Shown here: piece by piece, positions 54,699 through 63,898 of the stretch
Layout of the letters: each line of letters opens with the position of its first letter
How positions within the stretch are numbered: the stretch's first letter is position 1
Source: Haliscomenobacter hydrossis DSM 1100
GTDB taxonomy: Bacteria > Bacteroidota > Bacteroidia > Chitinophagales > Saprospiraceae
NCBI RefSeq assembly: GCF_000212735.1
Contig: NC_015510.1
Coordinates: forward strand, 7,875,001-7,939,000
Length of the DNA: 64,000 nucleotides
Reading direction: 5' to 3'
Translations under genes and position numbers: made by a program
Notes under the pieces: model-generated
What the model saw: the letters and a program-made list of their open reading frames with translations, nothing else
Databases searched by the model: none
What the model was told of the DNA's origin: nothing

Positions 54699-57600
54699 TT
54701 ACACTTTGGCTACAGCTTTGTTGCTGCCTTTGCCCTTGCCGTCTTCTTCGGCATTGCTGCGGGTAGCAAAGTTTGCATCCAGGTAGTCGCCCTTGGTCAG
54801 GTCGGCTACAATTGGAGAAGCAATGAAGATAGAAGAGTAAGTACCAAATACTACGCCCAACATCATGGCGAAGGCAAAACCTTTGATGCTGGTTCCTCCG
54901 AAGAAGAACAGGATCAATACCGTAAGGAAAACCGTCATCGAAGTAATGATGGTACGGCTCAGCGTACTGTTGATGGCAGCATTGATCAGGTCGTTCTTTT
55001 TCATGGTCGGGAACTTGTGGATGTATTCCCGGATCCGGTCAAATACAATTACCGTATCGTTGATGGAATAACCCAACAAGGTCAGAATCGCTGCGATGAA
55101 CGCCTGGTCGATCTCCATGTTGAACGGCAAAATGCCATGAAACAGGGCAAACGCACCGATGGCAATCGTGGCGTCGTGGATCAAGGCAATGATACCGCCC
55201 AATCCGTACTTCGCTTTGCTGAAACGCAAGAAGATGTAGAGGAAGATACCCAGCAGACCGAACAAGCCAGCCTTCCAGGAACTCCGTGAAATGTCGTCGG
55301 CAATGGTTGGATCTACTTTACCAGAACTGGTAATGTGGGTACCAGTACCATCAGGGGATTTGAAGTTTTCTTCCTCCAAATTACCACCGGCCAGTTTATT
55401 TACCCCGGCGAACAATTTGGCCGTAGCGCGATCCTGTGCGTCATCAGCAGTATCGTCGATGAGGTAACTGGTTACCACGTTCAAGGTATTGTCGCTGTCA
55501 ACTACTTTTACCACTGGCGTGCGGCCAAATTCAGCAGTAAGCGATTGGCGCAATGCCTCTGCATCCACTGTTTTTTCAAACTGGATATTGTAAGAATAAC
55601 CCCCTTTGAAATCAACCCCAAGGTCGAAACCACGCACCAGAATAGCAATGATGCTGATGACGACAAACACCGCCGAGATGGCATAGGAAATTTTGCGGAT
55701 GCCCATCCAGTCTACATTCTGGTTGAGCAGGGTGTGAGAAGACCAAGGGTAGCTGAAGCTCATGCTGCGGCCTTTTTTCTCCGTCCAATATTCTACCATC
55801 ATGCGGCTCACCAAAATCCCCGTAAAGAGGGTCGTGGCAATACCCAACATCAATACGATGGCAAAACCTTTGATCGGGCCCAAACCGAATACCGCCAGGG
55901 CGATACCTACGATGAAGGTGGTAAGGTTACCGTCGATGATGGCGCTAGCGGCGTGTTTAAAACCGGCCTGAATGGCATCACGAAGTCCCAGACCGGAACG
56001 CAATTCTTCCCGGATGCGCTCGTAAATGATTACGTTGGCGTCAACGGCCATACCGATGGTCAGTACGATACCGGCTATACCGGGCAGGGTGAGTACCGTA
56101 CCCAAGGAAGCCATGGCACCCAGCAACAAGAAGATGTTGATGATCAAGGCCAGGATGGCGACTATACCACCACCAGCGTAATAGGCGACCATGAAGGCCA
56201 AAATCGACAAGAAGGTAATCACCAAGGTACCAAAACCTTTATTGATGTTTGAAGCACCGAGGGATGGCCCGATTACCGATTCCTGAATGATGCGGGTTTC
56301 AGCGGGCAGTTTACCTACTTCCAGGAGGTTGGCCAAATCTGTGGCTTCTTCCAGGTTGAAACTACCGGAAATTTGTGAGCTACCCCCAGTAATGGGTTCG
56401 TTCACACCGGGACAAGAAATTACTTCGTCATCGAGGACGATGGCAATTTCGCGGTTGTTGTCCTGAGCGGCTTTGGTGGTCATGGCGGCCCAGGTTTTGG
56501 CCCCTTCGCCATCCATCCGCAGTGAAACTACAATTTTACCCGAGTTCTGATCCGAGTCTTCAAAAGCCTGGATCACGTGGTCACCATTGAGTGGTGCCTG
56601 GCTGCGATTGCCTTCTTTTTTGAGGGCGTACAGCTCGTATACGTTGGTTGGCTTCTTGGTGGTTGGATCCGTAATTGGATCTTTTGACCAGGCGAAAGTC
56701 AGATCTCTTGGAAACTGTGCTTTAGCCTCTGGGCGCGCCAACATGGTATCGATGATTGCTTTACGGTTCTTCTCTGCATAACCCATTAGCGCGGGCGCTG
56801 TACCTTGGGTATTGATTTGCAGTACTTCGAGTAGTGGGTTGTCAGCAGGGCGTTGTACGATGCTGTCCCAGGTCCATTTGTTTTTTGCCAATGCATTGCC
56901 GAGTGAGTCTACTTTGACGATACCGATGGTGTCTGAGCGCGTCTTGCCCGTACCCATCGTTTTAGCCAAAGCCTCGTTTGCAGCAATAAATCCTTCGATC
57001 ACTTGTTTGCTGCTGGAAGCATTCGGGTTGATCGGGTCGCTGAGGCGATAGATGTTCCAGAACTCCAAACGGGCAGCTTTTCCGAGGAAATCACGGGCAC
57101 GTTGAGGGTTGTCGATACCAGGCAATTCCACCAGGATCAAGGCCCGGGCGTTGTCCAAAGACACGTTTGGTCCAGTTACCCCTAATTTGTCGATCCTTTC
57201 TTTCAACAAACGGAAAGTCAGTTCAGCGGTTTGATCGGCTTTTTGCTTCAGCACACCAATGACCTTTTGATTGGGGTCACCAGATTTGATTTCCTCTTTC
57301 AAGGCATCGTTGCGAGAAAACAAGTTTGCCAATGGTTTGTCACCACTGATTTCACGGTACGCTCTTGCAAAAAGCGTAACGTAGTTGTCTTGGGTTGTGC
57401 GCTGATCCTGCGTCGCTTTTTTCAAAGCGCGCTCAAATTCTGATTCTGGATCCGCTGAGTTAGCGGCAAGTGAACGGATGAAATCTTCCAAGTCAACTTG
57501 TAAGACCACACTCATACCCCCCTTCAGGTCCAAACCCATCGCCAACTGTTGACCCTTCAAATCCTGATAGGTGTACTTTTTCAGTCCCTTGAGATCGAAG

Positions 57601-57812
57601 ACTACCTCAGTGGACATAGAGTCCAGGTACTCAGCGCGTTTGCTTTTGAGAACTGCACTTTGCAGATTCGCGGGCACTTTGGCGCTGGCCTTCTGAGCAT
57701 AAGCTTCGGCATCTTTCTCCACTTTCCGAGTAGGAATAGTCAGTAGAAACTGAAATAGCGTGACGATCGTCATCAGTATCAGGAAAAACCTTACCAGTCC
57801 TTTTCCTTGCAT
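54699..57812 (-). CDS. secDF: Fused protein-export membrane protein SecDF
   Basis: The 1037-aa protein joins SecD and SecF. The SecD half opens with an N-terminal span (LVRFFLILMTIVTLFQFLLT), the motif MGLDLKGGMSVVLQVDLEDF, a large periplasmic domain (about 100-520) and the C-terminal six-span block (IYERIREELRSGLGLRDAI). The SecF half begins near residue 690 with FDLGVDFKGGYSYNIQFEK and has IVFDRIREYIHKFPTMKKND. The proton-driven complex pulls proteins through SecYEG. The fused form is common in Bacteroidota. A possible -7 box TATATTTG lies at 57862-57869. Confidence 0.97.
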   Translation of the reverse strand: MQGKGLVRFFLILMTIVTLFQFLLTIPTRKVEKDAEAYAQKASAKVPANLQSAVLKSKRAEYLDSMSTEVVFDLKGLKKYTYQDLKGQQLAMGLDLKGGMSVVLQVDLEDFIRSLAANSADPESEFERALKKATQDQRTTQDNYVTLFARAYREISGDKPLANLFSRNDALKEEIKSGDPNQKVIGVLKQKADQTAELTFRLLKERIDKLGVTGPNVSLDNARALILVELPGIDNPQRARDFLGKAARLEFWNIYRLSDPINPNASSSKQVIEGFIAANEALAKTMGTGKTRSDTIGIVKVDSLGNALAKNKWTWDSIVQRPADNPLLEVLQINTQGTAPALMGYAEKNRKAIIDTMLARPEAKAQFPRDLTFAWSKDPITDPTTKKPTNVYELYALKKEGNRSQAPLNGDHVIQAFEDSDQNSGKIVVSLRMDGEGAKTWAAMTTKAAQDNNREIAIVLDDEVISCPGVNEPITGGSSQISGSFNLEEATDLANLLEVGKLPAETRIIQESVIGPSLGASNINKGFGTLVITFLSILAFMVAYYAGGGIVAILALIINIFLLLGAMASLGTVLTLPGIAGIVLTIGMAVDANVIIYERIREELRSGLGLRDAIQAGFKHAASAIIDGNLTTFIVGIALAVFGLGPIKGFAIVLMLGIATTLFTGILVSRMMVEYWTEKKGRSMSFSYPWSSHTLLNQNVDWMGIRKISYAISAVFVVISIIAILVRGFDLGVDFKGGYSYNIQFEKTVDAEALRQSLTAEFGRTPVVKVVDSDNTLNVVTSYLIDDTADDAQDRATAKLFAGVNKLAGGNLEEENFKSPDGTGTHITSSGKVDPTIADDISRSSWKAGLFGLLGIFLYIFLRFSKAKYGLGGIIALIHDATIAIGAFALFHGILPFNMEIDQAFIAAILTLLGYSINDTVIVFDRIREYIHKFPTMKKNDLINAAINSTLSRTIITSMTVFLTVLILFFFGGTSIKGFAFAMMLGVVFGTYSSIFIASPIVADLTKGDYLDANFATRSNAEEDGKGKGSNKAVAKV

Positions 57813-57861
57813 AACTTCTTGTTTACTTTGCTAGTATAAGATTTGTCTAAAAAAAACTTGG

Positions 57862-57869
57862 CAAATATA
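57862..57869 (-). promoter_or_regulatory. Possible -7 element for secDF (TATATTTG)
   Basis: TATATTTG on the minus strand lies 50 nt before the secDF start. A TTG at the usual 19-nt distance is not seen, so only the -7 box is supported. Confidence 0.4.
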
Positions 57870-57961
57870 AGCTGTTTTGTAAAAAATAGGAACCTCAATT
57901 GCGGAAAACAGAAATAAATTTTAGGATTTGGCCATTTTCGGCGGATTGCGGTTTTGTTTTT

Positions 57962-57969
57962 TATATTTG
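57962..57969 (+). promoter_or_regulatory. Possible -7 element for kbp (TATATTTG)
   Basis: TATATTTG lies 40 nt before the kbp start at 58009. The region between 57862 and 57969 is thus a likely divergent promoter pair with secDF. No convincing -33 TTTG at 19 nt was found. Confidence 0.4.
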
Positions 57970-58008
57970 GCATCGGAAAATTTTACCACTCAACCAAATC
58001 AAATTAGC

Positions 58009-58479
58009 ATGGGACTGTTTTCATTTTTAAAGAATGCTGGCGCCAAATTGTTCAAGCGCAAAAAAGAGGAAGTTACCGTTCCAGAAGAAGCGGAAAAAAC
58101 CCACGAAGACAACCTGGAAGCACTCAGAAGTGCCGTGGCTGACCTTGGCATTGAGGTGAAAGATTTTTTTGTAGATCTGCAAGGAGAAACGGTCATCGTA
58201 TTTGGTGAAGTCAATTCTCAGTCCGATAAAGAAAAAATCGTACTGACTTTGGGCAACGTAGAAGGGATAGAACAGGTAGACGACCGCATGACGGTGCTTG
58301 CACCCGAGCCGGAAGCTACTTTTTACGAAGTCAAAAAAGGGGACTCACTGTCCAAAATCGCCAAAGCACTCTATGGCGATGCCATGAAATATCCGCTCAT
58401 CTTTGAAGCGAATAAACCGATGTTGAAGGATCCAAATTTGATCTATCCTGGTCAGGTATTGCGGATTCCGCAATTGTAA
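58009..58479 (+). CDS. kbp: Kbp-like BON-LysM protein
   Basis: From the Met at 58009 (156 aa) the protein starts MGLFSFLKNAGAKLFKRKKE, close to the E. coli Kbp/YgaU start. A BON domain follows (LGIEVKDFFVDLQGETVIVF, then GEVNSQSDKEKIVLTLGNVE) and then a LysM domain (FYEVKKGDSLSKIAKALYGD, then LIFEANKPMLKDPNLIYPGQ). E. coli Kbp is a cytosolic potassium-binding protein important under high potassium; the same role is likely here. The longer frame from 57928 would add a hydrophobic leader absent in the family. A terminator hairpin follows. Confidence 0.9.
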   Translation: MGLFSFLKNAGAKLFKRKKEEVTVPEEAEKTHEDNLEALRSAVADLGIEVKDFFVDLQGETVIVFGEVNSQSDKEKIVLTLGNVEGIEQVDDRMTVLAPEPEATFYEVKKGDSLSKIAKALYGDAMKYPLIFEANKPMLKDPNLIYPGQVLRIPQL

Positions 58480-58500
58480 TACGCTGCAATTCAGCACTTC

Positions 58501-58533
58501 AAGGGCTTGTTCAAATGATCTGGACAAGCCCTT
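58501..58533 (+). terminator. Intrinsic terminator after kbp
   Basis: AAGGGCTTGT pairs perfectly with ACAAGCCCTT around a 13-nt loop and is followed by GCTATTTTTT. This is a standard intrinsic terminator 21 nt past the kbp stop. Confidence 0.9.
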
Positions 58534-58606
58534 GCTATTTTTTAACTCCATTTTAATGTACTTCTGCCCGGGGATTACCAAATTTGAGCTGTTTGAAACC
58601 TTGTAA

Positions 58607-59296
58607 ATGGAGAAAATACCTATACTCTTAGTAGAAGATGAACCCAAAGTGGCCAGTTCTATCCAGCAGTGGCTATTGGAACACGACTTTTTGGTCGATG
58701 TGGCACCCGACGGTGCTGTAGGGCGTCATTTGGCCCTGACCAATGACTATGCCCTGATTCTTCTCGACTTAAATTTACCTTTTATTGATGGGTTTGAGGT
58801 GTGCAAGGCCATCCGTAGTACTAAACCAGATGTACCTATTATTATGGTGACAGCATTGGGCAGTATGGACGAAAAGCTCAATGGTTTTGCCGTCGGTGCC
58901 AACGATTATCTGGTTAAACCTTTTGATTTTCGGGAACTCTTGGCACGGATGAGGGTTTTGCTCAAAAACGCAGTCAGCTTTAACACGGACAATCCAAGCC
59001 TGCTAAAGGTAGCCGATTTGGAAATGAACCTCGATACCAAGAACGTTTATCGTGCTGGGCATTTGATTCCACTTACCCCCAAAGAGTTTGGATTGTTGGT
59101 TTTTTTGATCAAAAACGAAGGTCGAGTTGTTTCTAAGTACGACATCATGGAGCAGGTTTGGGACCTCAACTTCGACTCTGGCACCAACGTGGTGGAAGTG
59201 TACATCAATTTTTTACGCAAAAAAATTGACCGCAATTATGAACCCAAACTGATCCATACCAAACCCGGAATGGGGTATTATCTCGCTGCAAATTGA
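58607..59296 (+). CDS. OmpR/PhoB-type response regulator
   Basis: The 229-aa protein has a receiver domain (LLVEDEPKVASSIQQWLLEH, phospho-acceptor in LILLDLNLPFIDG, MVTALG, LVKPFD) and a C-terminal winged helix (LTPKEFGLLVFLIKNEGRVV, then SKYDIMEQVWDLNFDSGTNV). It is followed 10 nt later by a histidine kinase gene on the same strand, which forms its partner. The target genes are unknown. The winged-helix loop motif NVVEVYINFLRKKID is intact, so the regulator should bind DNA. Confidence 0.95.
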   Translation: MEKIPILLVEDEPKVASSIQQWLLEHDFLVDVAPDGAVGRHLALTNDYALILLDLNLPFIDGFEVCKAIRSTKPDVPIIMVTALGSMDEKLNGFAVGANDYLVKPFDFRELLARMRVLLKNAVSFNTDNPSLLKVADLEMNLDTKNVYRAGHLIPLTPKEFGLLVFLIKNEGRVVSKYDIMEQVWDLNFDSGTNVVEVYINFLRKKIDRNYEPKLIHTKPGMGYYLAAN

Positions 59297-59306
59297 TTTA
59301 CCTCCG

Positions 59307-60684
59307 ATGAACATCCGTTACAAACTCAGTCTGCAGTTTGCGCTCATCGCGGCTGGTATTTTATTGCTGTTTTCCATCATCATCTACTCTTTGTCCGAAT
59401 ACCATCGGCAACAGGAGTTTTTTTTTCGCCTGGAAACGCGAGCCTTAACAACTGCCCGCTTGTTGATTACGGTGAAGGAAATAGACTCTACACTTTTAAA
59501 GATTATCGATAAAAATTCGGTTCGATCACTTTTTGATGAACAACTTGCCGTTTTTGATGAAAAAAACCGCTTGATTTATTCCAATCTGGATGCAAGCGAT
59601 CTGTCGGGTCTTTTTTCCTCCGACTTTATTGAACATACTCGGCAAAATGGGCAACTCAATACGCGTTTGGGGAAAAACGAAGGGGTGGGTTTGCGTTACG
59701 AGGATGATCAATTGGGGCAATTTGTGGTACTGGTGACTGCCGAAGACCGCTACGGCTGGGCCCATATGAAGGCTTTGAAACGGGTCTTGTTGCAGGGATT
59801 TGTCATCGGATTATTGGTGGTAATTGTTGCGGGGCTCGTTTTTTCAGGCCGGGTTTTGGCCCCCATTACCAAACTCAACGAAGAAATTGGACTCATTACA
59901 GCAGGCAACCTCAACCGCCGTATCCCAGAAGGCAATGGACGGGATGAACTGGCCATTTTGGCCATCAATTTTAACCAAATGCTGACCCGACTTGAGGCGG
60001 CTTTTGATGTACAGCGCCAGTTTGTTTCCAATGCGTCGCATGAGTTGCGTACGCCGTTGACCGCATTGACCAGTCAAATTCAGCTCGTTTTGGGTAAAGA
60101 GCGTAGCCCTGAGGCTTACCAGTCCGTATTACATTCCCTCTATGAAGACACCCAAAAACTCATTGCTTTATCGAATGGTTTGCTAATTCTGGCCCAAACC
60201 AGCCTGGAAAAACAGCGCTTGTTGTTTCGCCCTGTACGGGTAGATGAAGCAGTGCTCAATGCCCAAAACGATTTGGTGAAAGCCCACCCAAATTACCGGT
60301 TCAGCATAGAATATGTCCAATTGCCAGAAGAAGAGTCTTTGCTACATGTCAATGGAAACGAAACCTTGCTGCGCACTGCTTTTACCAATTTGATGGAGAA
60401 TGGATGTAAGTTTTCCAAGTAATCACTGTGTCAAAATTCACATTTCATTTGCTCCAGAAGCGGTCAATATTGCTTTTGTAGACGATGGCATTGGAATTCC
60501 TGTAGCGGAACAAGAACACGTTTTTAGACCTTTTTACCGGGCATCCAATGCCCAAAATCAAACCCAGGGAAATGGGATTGGGCTGGCTTTAAGTCGCCGC
60601 ATCATTGAGTTGCACGATGGAACCCTCAGTGTATATTCTCGACCGGGGAAAGGCTGTACTTTTCGGGTGCATTTGCCGCTTTGA
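59307..60684 (+). pseudogene. Sensor histidine kinase split by a frameshift inside the ATPase domain
   Basis: The first frame (59307-60422, 371 aa) has two membrane spans (about 9-29 and 161-181), a HAMP domain (GRVLAPITKLNEEIGLITAG), the H box FVSNASHELRTPLTAL and the start of the ATPase N box (FTNLMENGCKFSK). A TAA at 60420-60422 then stops it. The next frame continues as NHCVKIHISFAPEAVNIAFV, DDGIGIPVAEQ, the F box FRPFYRASNAQ and the G2 box GNGIGLALSRR to 60684. An extra T near 60420 (or a lost pair) explains the shift. A stop here would remove ATP binding. The kinase pairs with the OmpR regulator just upstream. Either a real mutation or a sequencing slip. Confidence 0.88.
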
Positions 60685-60846
60685 TGGCTGCTCGACCTGC
60701 ATTTTAAATAAATTTTAAGCCGGTTTTAAGAGCACTTAGGGTAAGGGGCTCGATCTTTGTTTCCATCATTTTTCTACATTCGATTCTTTTGGTTTAACTA
60801 ATCCATTTATGACCCAAATTAAGTCTCCAATGGGTTCCATCATGGC

Positions 60847-60876
60847 AAGAGACGCATCATTCCGAGGGCGTCTCTT
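60847..60876. terminator. Bidirectional hairpin between the kinase and nhaD
   Basis: AAGAGACGC pairs with GCGTCTCTT around a 12-nt loop. It is followed by CTTTTAG on the plus strand. It lies in the converging end region of the kinase gene and nhaD. Confidence 0.7.
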
Positions 60877-60879
60877 CTT

Positions 60880-62157
60880 TTAGAATGCACTTTGTAAATA
60901 ATACACCCCGATACCCGCAAAATAACTCAGCAGCGCAATCCAGGTGATTTTTTGCAAATACCACCCGAAAGTAATTTTTTCGAGGCCCATCGCCGCAACC
61001 CCTGCCGCTGAGCCAATGATCAACATGCTTCCACCCGTACCTGCGCAGTAGGCCAACATTTCCCAGAAGCGACTATCCGCAGGAATATCGGCCAGGGGGT
61101 ACATACCCATTGCCGCAGCAACCAAGGGCACATTGTCGACTATCGCCGAGAGTATTCCCGTGATAATCACCACAACATCCATATTGCCCACCGTGGTGTT
61201 GAGCCATTGCGCTAAACCTGGCAGCGTGCCTTGGGTTTCCAATGCGGAAACCGCCAACAAAATGCCCAGAAAAAAAAGTATAGAAGGCATGTCCATGCGC
61301 TGTAGCGCGGTCAGTACTGATAGCGATCTTTTGTGCCCATGCTCCTTATCGTGGTGGAGCAGTTCCGTTAACAACCAAAGTATACCCAGCGCCAGCAGCA
61401 TGCCCATGTAGGGGGGCAGGTGGGTAATCATTTTGTATACGGGTACCATCAGCAACAAAAACACCCCAGCAACTAAAATCAGCTTTTTTTCGCGAGGGCT
61501 AACCTCGTTCTCTTTGGAGGTTTCCGCTTCAATTTCTTGCGGGTTCAATGATCCTTTTAATTGCCATCCAATCAAAAGCATGGCAATTAAAAGGGATGCC
61601 AGGGAAGGTAAAATCAATTTTAGCACAATGTTGCCCGCAGAAAGTTGCCCACCGATCCAGAGCATGGTCGTGGTTACGTCTCCAATGGGCGACCAGGCAC
61701 CCCCCGCATTGGCGGCAAGGACGATCGCACTGATGAAATACAAGCGGTCTTTAGGGCTGGAAATGAGTTTTTTAAGCAATACCACCATGACAATTGTAGT
61801 CGTCAAATTGTCGAGGATAGCCGAAAGAAAAAAGGTCAACACCCCGACCGTCCAGAGCAATTGTCGCTTGTCACGGGTGCGGATTTGTTGGGTAATGACT
61901 TCAAAGCCCTCGTGTGCATCAATCAACTCCACAATGGTCATGGCCCCAATCAAGAAAAAAAGAATGCCCGCAATGTTGGACAGGTGATGCCCCAGGTGCT
62001 CGCTCAAATGATGGGTATCAACCCCGGAAAGACTGTACAAGGTCCAGCACAATACGCCAGTAATGATCGCCGTAGCGGCTTTGTCGATGTGTACATTGTG
62101 TTCGAGGGCGATGAGTAGATAGCCCACCACGAAGACAATAATGGTCAGTAGTTCCAT
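60880..62157 (-). CDS. nhaD: Na+/H+ antiporter NhaD-type
   Basis: The 425-aa protein has about 12 membrane spans and NhaD blocks: YLLIALEHNVHIDKAATAII, LFFLIGAMTIVELIDAHEGF, FLSAILDNLTTTIVMVVLLK, VLAANAGGAWSPIGDVTTTM, ALETQGTLPGLAQWL, SAIVDNVPLVAAAMGMYPLA and GTGGSMLIIGSAAGVAAMGL. The DNxTT and DNVPLV segments are the two half-helix motifs of this family. It exports sodium in exchange for protons. A 38-aa membrane peptide is encoded 104 nt upstream on the same strand. Confidence 0.95.
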   Translation of the reverse strand: MELLTIIVFVVGYLLIALEHNVHIDKAATAIITGVLCWTLYSLSGVDTHHLSEHLGHHLSNIAGILFFLIGAMTIVELIDAHEGFEVITQQIRTRDKRQLLWTVGVLTFFLSAILDNLTTTIVMVVLLKKLISSPKDRLYFISAIVLAANAGGAWSPIGDVTTTMLWIGGQLSAGNIVLKLILPSLASLLIAMLLIGWQLKGSLNPQEIEAETSKENEVSPREKKLILVAGVFLLLMVPVYKMITHLPPYMGMLLALGILWLLTELLHHDKEHGHKRSLSVLTALQRMDMPSILFFLGILLAVSALETQGTLPGLAQWLNTTVGNMDVVVIITGILSAIVDNVPLVAAAMGMYPLADIPADSRFWEMLAYCAGTGGSMLIIGSAAGVAAMGLEKITFGWYLQKITWIALLSYFAGIGVYYLQSAF

Positions 62158-62260
62158 GTGTTTATTTTGTAAAACAAAAGAGGGCAGCTTTATAATGAGC
62201 TACCCTTGATGGCTGTAAACTTAAGTCGTGGACATTAAAAAACGAAAAAACCCTGGTTAT

Positions 62261-62377
62261 TTATTCTTTGTCATGAGGCTGTTGTTTGGTTGTAACGACC
62301 TTGTAGAAAAAATATCCACAAGCGCTTGCTACCACAATCTGGGTAGAAATCATCATAATCAGCGCGTCCGTATTCAT
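62261..62377 (-). CDS. Tiny membrane protein upstream of nhaD (38 aa)
   Basis: A minus-strand frame too short for most gene finders runs from the ATG at 62377 to a TAA at 62261: MNTDALIMMISTQIVVASAC, then a membrane continuation GYFFYKVVTTKQQ and a charged PHDKE tail. It is one membrane span with a short cytosolic end. Its style is like the small accessory subunits of membrane transporters, such as MetS of NSS carriers. It precedes nhaD by 104 nt, with only an AT-rich gap between, so it may be co-expressed. Family identity is not established. A hairpin at 62396-62424 lies upstream. Confidence 0.6.
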   Translation of the reverse strand: MNTDALIMMISTQIVVASACGYFFYKVVTTKQQPHDKE

Positions 62378-62395
62378 AGATTCAATTTTAAAGCA

Positions 62396-62424
62396 AAAGG
62401 GAATCACTGGAAAGTGATCCCTTT
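62396..62424 (-). terminator. Hairpin between the dehydrogenase and small-protein genes
   Basis: AAAGGGAATCACT and AGTGATCCCTTT pair around GGAA with one bulged A. On the minus strand it lies after the dehydrogenase gene (stop at 62544) and before the 38-aa frame. Confidence 0.7.
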
Positions 62425-62543
62425 CAATCAATGTGGTAATAACTATTGCCTTACTAGAAAATAAATAGACTACAATGATAAACGCATTGACAGCAAACAG
62501 CCCTTAAAATGAGATTAAAAATGCCTTAAAATTCTAGCAATGG

Positions 62544-63512
62544 CTAAGCATTCACCACGTTCTGGGGTTTCCCCCGCAAATAAGAAGCGACGTTGCCCAC
62601 CGTAATGTCGAGTAGGCGTTGGCGGGCCTCTTTGCTGGCCCAGGCTTGGTGAGGAGTGATGATGCAATTGGGCAGGTCAAACAGGGGATGATCGGCACGG
62701 GGAGGCTCCCCGTCCAGTACATCCAGTCCGGCTCCGGCTAGTTTTTCTTCCACAAGTGCCTGATAAAGATCACTTTCGTTGATCAATTCTCCACGCCCCG
62801 TATTGATCAAAAATGCAGAAGGTTTCATGCGCTGTAGCATCTTGGCGTTGACAATTTGGCGGGTTTTATCGTTTAGCGGCACGGTTAGACTAACGACATC
62901 ACTTGCGGCAAACAAATCTTCGATGCGCACAAAAGTCACCCCCACCAAAGCGTCTCGTTCTGGATGCCGGTGGGTGGCCAAAACCCGCATGCCCATCGCC
63001 ATGGCAATAGAAGCAACTTTTTGTCCAATTCGGCCAAAGCCCAAAATGCCCATGGTTTTGCCATTGAGTTCAATAAGGGGTTTTTTCCAATAACTAAAAT
63101 CCGGTTGATGGCTCCAATCCCCGTTGAGTACACTTTGGTGGTGTAGCGCTACGTGGTTGCTCAGTTCGAGCAGCAGGGCAAATACATGTTGTGCCACGGA
63201 ATGGGTGCCGTAACCCACCGCGTTGGATACACCAATCTCACGTTCGCGGGCAGCTGCCAGATCTACGTTGTTGTACCCGGTAGCGCTTACACAAATGCAA
63301 CGCAGCCTGGGCAATTGCTCAATGTGCTCACGAGTAAGCACCAACTTGTTGACAATGAGAATAGTGGCGTCTTTGGCCCGAGGTATGATTTCGTCGGAGG
63401 TGGATCGATCGTAAAAATCAACTTCGCCCAGGCTTTTTAATTCATTCCAGCTCAAATCACCGGGATTGAGGGTATGTCCATCCAATACTACAATTTTGGG
63501 TTGCTCGCTCAT
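62544..63512 (-). CDS. D-2-hydroxyacid dehydrogenase (glycerate dehydrogenase-like)
   Basis: The 322-aa protein has the NAD-binding motif GKTMGILGFGRIGQKVASIA (GxGxxG) and the catalytic trio of the family: Arg in FLINTGRGELINESDLYQAL region's lead SLTVPLNDKTRQIVN, Glu in LDVLDGEPPRADHPLFDLPN and His in CIITPHQAWASKEARQ. It should reduce 2-oxoacids such as hydroxypyruvate to D-2-hydroxyacids with NADH. The neighbouring 38-aa frame and nhaD follow on the same strand after a hairpin. Substrate choice between glycerate, lactate and others cannot be made from sequence alone. Confidence 0.93.
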   Translation of the reverse strand: MSEQPKIVVLDGHTLNPGDLSWNELKSLGEVDFYDRSTSDEIIPRAKDATILIVNKLVLTREHIEQLPRLRCICVSATGYNNVDLAAAREREIGVSNAVGYGTHSVAQHVFALLLELSNHVALHHQSVLNGDWSHQPDFSYWKKPLIELNGKTMGILGFGRIGQKVASIAMAMGMRVLATHRHPERDALVGVTFVRIEDLFAASDVVSLTVPLNDKTRQIVNAKMLQRMKPSAFLINTGRGELINESDLYQALVEEKLAGAGLDVLDGEPPRADHPLFDLPNCIITPHQAWASKEARQRLLDITVGNVASYLRGKPQNVVNA

Positions 63513-63652
63513 CTTGATGTTCAGGTTTAAAGCGCTTTGTGTTGATCAAGTCTGGAGTAAAAAAAGTGATTTTTGTGGAAAAAGACGTAATTTAAAGTCT
63601 GGATTTATCCACAGCCTGTGTTTTTAGTGGATTTCTCCCAAAAATCGATTTC

Positions 63653-63898
63653 ATGAAGAAAGCCATTGATGATTGGAAATTTGTGGTTTTGGCATGTTTG
63701 ACCCTTGGCTTGGCTCCTTTTTCTCCTCAGCCGCACATCATCAGCAAACTCATTTGGTTGCGGGATGGTGCTAAGGGGCAAGATTGGCTGGATTGGGCCG
63801 ACCTGGGTATGCATGGATTGCCCTGGTTGTTGCTTTCCCGCTGGGTGCTGTTGTTTTTTTTTCGTCAACTGAAAAAAGAAAAACCCTCAGGTATGTAA
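63653..63898 (+). CDS. Small two-span membrane protein, conserved-type hypothetical
   Basis: The 81-aa product has two hydrophobic spans (WKFVVLACLTLGLAPFSPQP and GLPWLLLSRWVLLFFF) joined by a polar loop with RDGAKGQDWLDWADLGMHG. The first span contains the proline-rich APFSPQP turn. I recall similar short proteins in Bacteroidota, but no function is known. It is the last gene in the window and is divergent from the dehydrogenase gene. The start at 63653 follows an AT-rich leader. The remaining 102 nt to the window end show no gene. Confidence 0.7.
   Translation: MKKAIDDWKFVVLACLTLGLAPFSPQPHIISKLIWLRDGAKGQDWLDWADLGMHGLPWLLLSRWVLLFFFRQLKKEKPSGM

Noticed and set aside
55335-56252. 305-aa plus-strand frame over secDF
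   Set aside because: A mirror of secDF codons, with no homology.
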